From Craspedostauros australis (Eukaryota > Bacillariophyta > Bacillariophyceae > Mastogloiales > Achnanthaceae): a DNA stretch of 64,000 bases. The notes under the pieces are model-generated. The model was given only the letters and a program-made list of their open reading frames with translations. It was not told the origin of the DNA and searched no databases. A program made the translations under genes and the position numbers. The stretch is from assembly GCA_026770025.1 (NCBI GenBank), contig JAMXDE010000003.1, forward strand, positions 2,666,001 through 2,730,000, in the 5' to 3' direction. Below are positions 58,421 to 64,000 of this stretch, piece after piece. Numbering within the stretch: the first letter of the stretch is position 1; each line of letters opens with the position of its first letter.

Positions 58421-60223
58421 CTATCTAAATGTTCCTGCAAGATCTAGCGCGTGGAAGTCAGAGGACATGTCCGACATCATGGAGCGTCCATCGTCCATCG
58501 TGTTGATCGATCCGCCTCCGCCAGCCTGAACTGCCGCTGCCCATTGAGCCGAGGTGACAGAGCCGATGGACATGTCATCGACCGAAAACGAGCGGTTGCT
58601 GTGACCAGATATGCCAGCACCGGATCTTCCGCTGCTCTGCCTGCCCACGATGGAGGGGTGAGGGATTGCCGGCACGTTGGCCGAGCTGGATAGACCGAAC
58701 GCTGCTGAACCTCGCGATCCGATCGAGTATTTGTGCGACGAAATGGACATGATACCGGAGGCAAAGTCAGGATCATCATCCGTGATGGCCTTGTACGAAT
58801 CATGGTCGTTGATGCTGTTGCCGTCAGCGAAGGCGACGGATGGGGAGAATGACCCAATGCTTCGGACGGAGCCAGTCATGTCGCTGTGATTGGAGGCAAA
58901 GGTGTTTGGGACAGCCACGTTGTTGTCGGAATATCTGAGCCTCTGAGCGTGGTGGAAACGGAAAGAATCCGTGCCAGACATCTTCGATTGGCCAGACAAG
59001 GAGTTGCCTCCAAGACCACTGCCGAAATACGTTGATGATATCTGATCTGACATGCCGGAAATGCTGCTCATCGTGTGATCGCCGTTGCTCATTCCTGAAG
59101 ACGGCGTCCTCGGTGGGTAGAAGGACCTGTCGAACAGGATGTCAGCCGGAGGTGGTTGGTTCGGATGGCGCGGCACAGCTGCTTGCTCCTCCGCAAGCGT
59201 CTCCATGGCGTGCCTTGAAACATTTGCGACTGAACGGCCGCTGCTCGTGGGCATCGTGCGGTACATCCTGTTGTTCCGGGAGTACGAATGGTGAGCGGGC
59301 GGTGCCTGTATCGGAATCGTCTTCACAGTTTGGCTGGTTTGCTGTTGAGTCTGCTGCGCGTGGGAAAATGGAGGTGGCATGGCGATTTTAGCGGCGTACT
59401 CCTCTGGGCTGAGCTGCGAGTTGGCCATTTGGTTGCCGCCCGGCGGGATGTGCATGTTGGAGCCCATCGATTCTGGATTCGCAGCCACCTGAGAATGTGA
59501 CGGTTGCGACATGCCTGCTGCTTTCGGTGACGACTTTGATGACTTTGATTTCGGTGACTTGGCGCCCTTTGCGACAGCTGCTGGCGATGACGCCTTGGCC
59601 TTTTCATCCCCCGAAGAATCATCGTCATCGCCCCGGAATTCTGGCGCCGCCTCTCGAAGTGCCTGTCCAGCCTTCTTGATGGCCTTCTGATCTCCGATGT
59701 CAAACCAGAGGGCGGTGTCCCTGTCCTCCTTGAGGAAGCGTCCCGGAGGATCCTTCGCTCGGATCTCCCGCACGATCTTTGCCGCGATGTGCGCCTTCTC
59801 CAGCTTCTTGGTCGACTTGGCGAGATACACCTTCTTCCGCGAGCTCACCATTTCTCGGAACTGGATATTCCCTGAGTGCGAGTTGATGCGCCCACCCCGA
59901 CCGCAGAGCACGTCATTTTGATTGGGGTAGACGATCGGTCCAATCCCTCGCGGTGGGATCAGGATGTTCGGTCTTGGCTGGGCGGTAGATTTGCGGCTTG
60001 GCGTTGACGATGTGGGTGCTCCAGCAACAGTGGCTGATGCGGAAACAGTTGACGCCCCGCTGGAATTCTTCAGCATCGACTGTACTGCCCCAGCCACATT
60101 CTGACGGCGTTGTCTCTTTCGTGAGAACTTTGAGGAAAGGACAGGGTTGGGTGTGGTGGGTGATGGCGGGGCAGGACGGCGCATCGTGGTTCGTGGCGTT
60201 GATTTGGATTTTGATGTTGGCAT
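58421..60223 (-). CDS. DUF6824 protein with Ser-rich tail (600 aa)
   Basis: A canonical DUF6824 domain lies at about residues 95-190: 'NDVLCGRGGRINSHSGNIQF', 'REMVSSRKKVYLAKSTKKLE', 'AAKIVREIRAKDPPGRFLKE' and 'DTALWFDIGDQKAIKKAGQA'. It is followed by Lys/Ser patches (KSPKSKSSKSSPKA) and a long Ser/Gly/Asn/Met-rich tail. This composition suits a nuclear, phosphorylated regulator; the role is unproven. I chose MPTSKSKSTPR at 60223 because it is the first ATG of low-complexity sequence normal for the family. The frame stays open for 365 more codons to 61318, with a different, Cys- and hydrophobic-containing composition. That part may be chance or an unrecognised N-terminal extension. Its domain is clearly distinct from the one in the convergent neighbour. 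Confidence 0.82.
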   Translation of the reverse strand: MPTSKSKSTPRTTMRRPAPPSPTTPNPVLSSKFSRKRQRRQNVAGAVQSMLKNSSGASTVSASATVAGAPTSSTPSRKSTAQPRPNILIPPRGIGPIVYPNQNDVLCGRGGRINSHSGNIQFREMVSSRKKVYLAKSTKKLEKAHIAAKIVREIRAKDPPGRFLKEDRDTALWFDIGDQKAIKKAGQALREAAPEFRGDDDDSSGDEKAKASSPAAVAKGAKSPKSKSSKSSPKAAGMSQPSHSQVAANPESMGSNMHIPPGGNQMANSQLSPEEYAAKIAMPPPFSHAQQTQQQTSQTVKTIPIQAPPAHHSYSRNNRMYRTMPTSSGRSVANVSRHAMETLAEEQAAVPRHPNQPPPADILFDRSFYPPRTPSSGMSNGDHTMSSISGMSDQISSTYFGSGLGGNSLSGQSKMSGTDSFRFHHAQRLRYSDNNVAVPNTFASNHSDMTGSVRSIGSFSPSVAFADGNSINDHDSYKAITDDDPDFASGIMSISSHKYSIGSRGSAAFGLSSSANVPAIPHPSIVGRQSSGRSGAGISGHSNRSFSVDDMSIGSVTSAQWAAAVQAGGGGSINTMDDGRSMMSDMSSDFHALDLAGTFR

Positions 60224-62280
60224 GAATGGTTTGGATGCGATGTTTGTTGTTTGGGCACAGAGTAGTTCAAGTTTGTGTGGTAGTTTGTCGTTCGTCGTTT
60301 GGTATTGAGGTGTGTTGGTGCGCAATGGTGATGATGTGGAGCCGAGCACAGTAGAGTTCGTACAGCAGAGTGGTTGTGTTTGGATGTGTGAGACCAGGTC
60401 GGAGATGGATGTGTTGGAGACGGATGTGTTGAATTTGTGACCGAAGAGGCAACGCAGAGCAGAGAGGAGAGAAGAGGATGAGTATTGGCACGATACATAA
60501 TTGTAGGCACAACACGTCTCTGATGATGACTGGGCCGTGATGACAGCCAGGCCAACAACAATCTGCAATGCGCTACACGCAAGACCGAGATACACGAGAC
60601 GATGATGAAGAACAAACAGGAACCTGACGATGATGTTTGAGGTTGCCCAGGTCGGGTGGCTTTTGGTAGCACGAGCCAAAAAGTGCATGGCAGAGATGGC
60701 GATCTGCAAATTTGGCAAGATTGCCTTCATTTTGTGGAGCCCTTCTTTCCGGATCCCTGTCACAAGCGACATGGATTGCTCGTGATGTTTTTCCTGTCGT
60801 GTTTGTTCGAAGACACACGAGAAGCCGCATGCGTGATGCCGAACCAGCGCCCAAGCACCAGAGGCAAGTTGGGCACCAGCACACGGAACAACGCGGGAGG
60901 AAGAGAGGAGAGAGCCAGCGATAGAAAGTGGAACGGAGACCGAAACAAGAAGCATTCGCCATACCCATGGCGCTGCCGCTTGCAACATCCCCGCTTCCAA
61001 CCGCCGTGCGCGCTTCCTGCTGTGCCCCAGAGCCTCTCCTCTGCGCGCTTTTTCCCTCAAATGAGATCCCTCCTCCATGGGCACTTGTGCGCCTCTGCAC
61101 GCCACAGCAGTTACATCAAACGTGTGAAACTGACGAACAGAAGATGATGAACTCACCATGGTGATAACCGCCAACTGAGACGAGCAGGATTCCTCCTCCG
61201 TGTTGCGTTGCCTTGTGGTGTGTTGTGCGTGGGTGCGACTTGGTTTGGCGCGAGTTCGAGAGCGCTGTTGTGATGTGATGGGAGGGGAGTCTGGTACTGT
61301 TGGTATTGGTATCAGCACCCGAATTCACGCTCGAACATCGAGAACAGCGTGTCGCGGAGGTCGAGTTTCCTTGTTGTTTCTCTTTCCCTCGGCGTGTTGA
61401 GCGCAGTTGTGGTTGTGCTCCAATTGCGCACAGTGGGAACAACGCGGAGGTTGCTTTTGTCACCATGCGTTGGATACTCCATTCCTGTTTGTGGGGCGTT
61501 TCGATCTTGTTCGTTGCGAAAAAACAACTTTTTGGAGATGCTTCGGCATGTTTCTCACTGATTCTCGCTGTTGTCGACACAAATAGCCTGTTGAGAAAGC
61601 CACTTTGGCCACAAGAAAAGACAAAACAACATGAAAGTGACAATAAATGTGGTCGAGTGAATCAATGCAGTCTTTTCTGAAGAAAGAGATAGCTGACTGC
61701 CCTCTCGTGTCCAAATAGCACAATTGTTACAGGAACGACGCATCAAAATCCCTGTTTTTCGCATGCTGGGAATGACTACCAAGTTTAGTCGAGCGGAGTG
61801 GAGCCGAGAGTGTCTGCACAAACCGAGGGGGAGCTATCATTGATCCACCAGATCGAACATGCATAGTATAGTACCACAAGTATAGCACCAACGCCAAACA
61901 ACGACGACCGACGTATCGATGGTACCCTACTCCAGAAAGGTCGCCCGAAGCTTCTCTCTCTCTCTCCAGAGGCAGCAGTTGCAACGATGAAGATGACGAT
62001 CGGGAGACTACCGGGATTGGGTTGCCCGGATGGCACCTGGTGACGTCCCTGAACACAAGTTCACGCCTCCACCATCGTCGTCGATGAAGACGAAGAACAT
62101 TGCTCTCGTCCACTCCGCTTCCATGTTTGACGTTGTGTTCGCAGCAGGAGATGATGATTGGAGTACGAGCGCGATGCAGTATTATTGCAGGCGAACTACC
62201 TGTGCACTTCGAAGATTGGGCGCTGCCGCTGTCCGATGCCGCTCGATGCCGTCGTTTCTCCATCCCCCACCCCCACCCAC
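60224..62280. other. Intergenic region between two minus-strand genes
   Basis: About 2 kb. Apart from the open extension of the DUF6824 frame (60224-61318) I see no supportable gene. It includes a (GATGTGTTGGAGACG)-type direct repeat at about 60406-60432 and a (CTCT)n run at 61953-61968. Confidence 0.45.
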
Positions 62281-63993
62281 CTATTCTTCTGATTGCTGCG
62301 GTGGCTGTTGCTGCTCTCGCAGACGCTTCTCGCTGAGATTGGCGAAGACTACCATGAGATACCTGGTGCCCGACGTGATCTCCATGCCACCGTGAACGAG
62401 ATCTCCCTGTTTCAACCATGGCGGTGGAAAGGACGACAAGGAGGTTGCAGCAGTATGGAAGTGGTTGCGATCAATGTTAGAAGCAGTAGCAAGAGATTGA
62501 TGCAAGCATAGTGCTCTCGTATGGTACTCTATCTGATTCAACGGACATCCCCACTACGTGCATCATCAGAACAACGCAGGTATGTTACCGTGCCCGTCAT
62601 GACCCAACTCACCGGATGCAACAGAAATTCACCATGCTCGATGCGCAACACTTTGCCGACCTCGGGAATGTAGGTTCCGCCTCCTCTGTACGACGATTTT
62701 CTGGACAGCACCAGATTTGCCGTAATGTCGCAACGATCGTGATGCAGCTCGACTGTCGAACCACCAGATGGATGGATGGATGGATGGATGGCCATCACAT
62801 TGATAATGAAGTTGAGTTTGAAACGACAGGTTGTGTCGCGGGGGACGACGAAGGACAGTGGACGAACAGAAGAAACTGAGTGAGAAATGTGTACAGATGT
62901 GAATGATGAGTTGCGCCAACCATGTTTTCTTCCTTTCCGTTTGCGTGGCTCGAAGTGGCACAATCCAATTCGACCCTCTCCTCTGCAGCACATATATGAG
63001 CAGAGTCGAGCAGAGTTGAGCACCATGCTTACCTCCCGTATGACCCGTCGACACGGAATACTTGAGTATGTGCGGCTGGTTGCGATCCATGTAGACTTTC
63101 TGTGTTTTGTACAGGACGGTGATAGCATGCAGGATGTAGGAGAAGATTGGTTGCACCAACCGACGCATGCCAGGAATGTCCATCAAAGCCAGATCCTGCT
63201 TCGTCAACGAGTACAGCTCAGTCTTCCAACCACCTTCCAGCATGCTCGCGTACGACTCGGAGTGCGCGACGATGCGATCGAGCAAGTGCGTGTAGCTCGG
63301 TGGGAGCTTCAGACGGTAAACCCCAAGCGCCGGGTCGCCCACGATCTCATGCGGTGGAATCCACTGTTGCCCTCTCGGTTGCGGTTGTTGGAACGTGTAC
63401 GATAGGCTGTCTTTGGTGGTGGGAGCGAAGAACCTTGAGCGCCGTGCACCGTCATCACCATGCGCACGAGATCCAAGGTGATGCGGAGTCGATGATGTCG
63501 CGCAAAGTGCCGTGGGCATGGCGATGATGCGATTGCTTGTGCTTGCTGAAATCCTATCGGCGCTAGTCGATGTGGATCTCGTTCTTGCTGGTGTCACAGA
63601 TTGTCGTTTGCCATGACGCGCAGATTTCACAATCCAACCTTCGTCTGGGGATTTGCGATGATGTCCCTGTTCGGACCTCTCCACGCATTCATCGTGCAAA
63701 GAAAGAGAATACCGGATACTCGAGTGTGGATGTGATGGCAGATGCAATCCTTCCGCAACACGTGGCTGAAGCTGAGATCGCAACGCTGACGAAGACAGCC
63801 ACGGGGATGCGACGTATCCCCGCATCACGTGCTCCCATTGCTTTGGTGGCCTTGCGGTTGGAATCGACGACCGATGGCTGGCTGGCATGGAATTCTTAGT
63901 TGCCGGAGCCGTGTGTCGACCAGGATCAGTCCGATAGTACCCGCTGTTGCCTCCGAGGATCGTTGTCTGATGCCGCCCGTGGTAAGATCCCAT
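62281..63993 (-). CDS. 2-oxoglutarate/Fe(II) oxygenase, prolyl-4-hydroxylase-like (three exons, 5' end may be off window)
   Basis: Visible exons: 63993-63033, 62752-62613 and 62406-62281. Introns of 280 and 206 nt have donors GGAG|GTAAGC and CCG|GTGAGT and acceptors GACAG|TC and ACAG|GGA, all in phase. Splicing joins the double-stranded beta-helix core: 'TGHTGVELHHDRCDITANL' (Fe ligands H-x-D), 'SYRGGGTYIPE', 'RIEHGEFLLHPGDLVHGGME' (distal Fe ligand His) and 'TSGTRYLMVVFANL' (2-oxoglutarate-binding Arg). The enzyme should hydroxylate a protein or small substrate using O2 and 2-oxoglutarate. 'LPPSYTHLLDRIVAHSESYA' opens the conserved N-terminal half at about 63300. Residues before it are Arg/Ser-rich. 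An ATG at 63993 is in frame, but the window ends there, so the true start may lie outside or at a later Met (63520). Confidence 0.75.
62768..62790. repeat. GATG tetranucleotide repeat inside an intron
   Basis: Five to six GATG units, just upstream (in gene sense) of the acceptor of the second visible exon of the oxygenase gene. Confidence 0.8.
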
Positions 63994-64000
63994 TCCATAA

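Noticed and set aside
1-64000. CRISPR array, bacterial operons, rRNA or phage genes
   Set aside because: No spaced identical repeats with unique spacers, no Shine-Dalgarno-led gene strings and no rRNA core sequence seen; the gene content is eukaryotic.

Overview
The window reads as nuclear DNA of a photosynthetic stramenopile, most likely a diatom or a close relative. The evidence is two proteins with the diatom-type DUF6824 ('NDVLxGRGG') domain, a CP12 Calvin-cycle regulator with a bipartite plastid leader, a zinc-knuckle family I associate with diatoms, spliceosomal GT-AG introns of about 160-650 nt, and gene leaders rich in CAA/GTT microsatellites. I see no prokaryotic, organellar or rRNA signature. 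The species cannot be named from sequence alone.

Layout. A sorting-nexin-like PX gene runs off the left edge (1-1926, minus). A 12.1-kb composite DNA transposon fills 2996-15080. After it come a type I membrane protein (16201-17490, +), a globin (18142-18923, -), N-myristoyltransferase (20223-22191, +), a three-exon zinc-knuckle protein (23330-25217, -), a tandem-unit CP12 (27167-28442, -), an MFS transporter (29781-31943, +), a fasciclin-domain protein (32192-32842, -), a SNARE-like protein (33431-34009, +), an SDR oxidoreductase (34423-35196, -), a membrane-anchored globin/coiled-coil fusion (35900-37562, +), an acidic single-TM protein (37980-40121, -), a probable inactive ubiquitin-protease-like protein (40990-42504, -), an MTHFR-like/cryptochrome-photolyase fusion (43682-46588, +), a 2379-residue formin (46907-54046, -), a CRAL-TRIO-like/DUF6824 protein (56142-58145, +), a second DUF6824 protein (58421-60223, -) and a 2-oxoglutarate/Fe(II) oxygenase entering from the right edge (62281-63993, -). 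Host genes mostly alternate strands in convergent and divergent pairs. They are metabolic, trafficking, cytoskeletal and regulatory genes with no obvious operon-like logic.

The transposon is the most unusual structure. A 6042-bp element has identical 37-bp terminal inverted repeats and a 1170-codon transposase gene. It lies beside a second, almost identical copy that is cut at a CTAG and has its left part inverted. The segment lengths, the three internal TIR junctions, the duplicated CTAG and the outer GTAT duplication all fit one history: a copy inserted into a sibling copy with a 4-bp target duplication, followed by an inversion between the resulting 3.9-kb inverted repeats.

Two gene fusions also deserve attention. 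One is a methylenetetrahydrofolate-reductase-like barrel joined to a cryptochrome/photolyase, a family that often uses a folate antenna. The other is a globin joined to a coiled coil and a C-terminal membrane anchor; it shares the classic B12.2 globin intron with a stand-alone globin 17 kb away.
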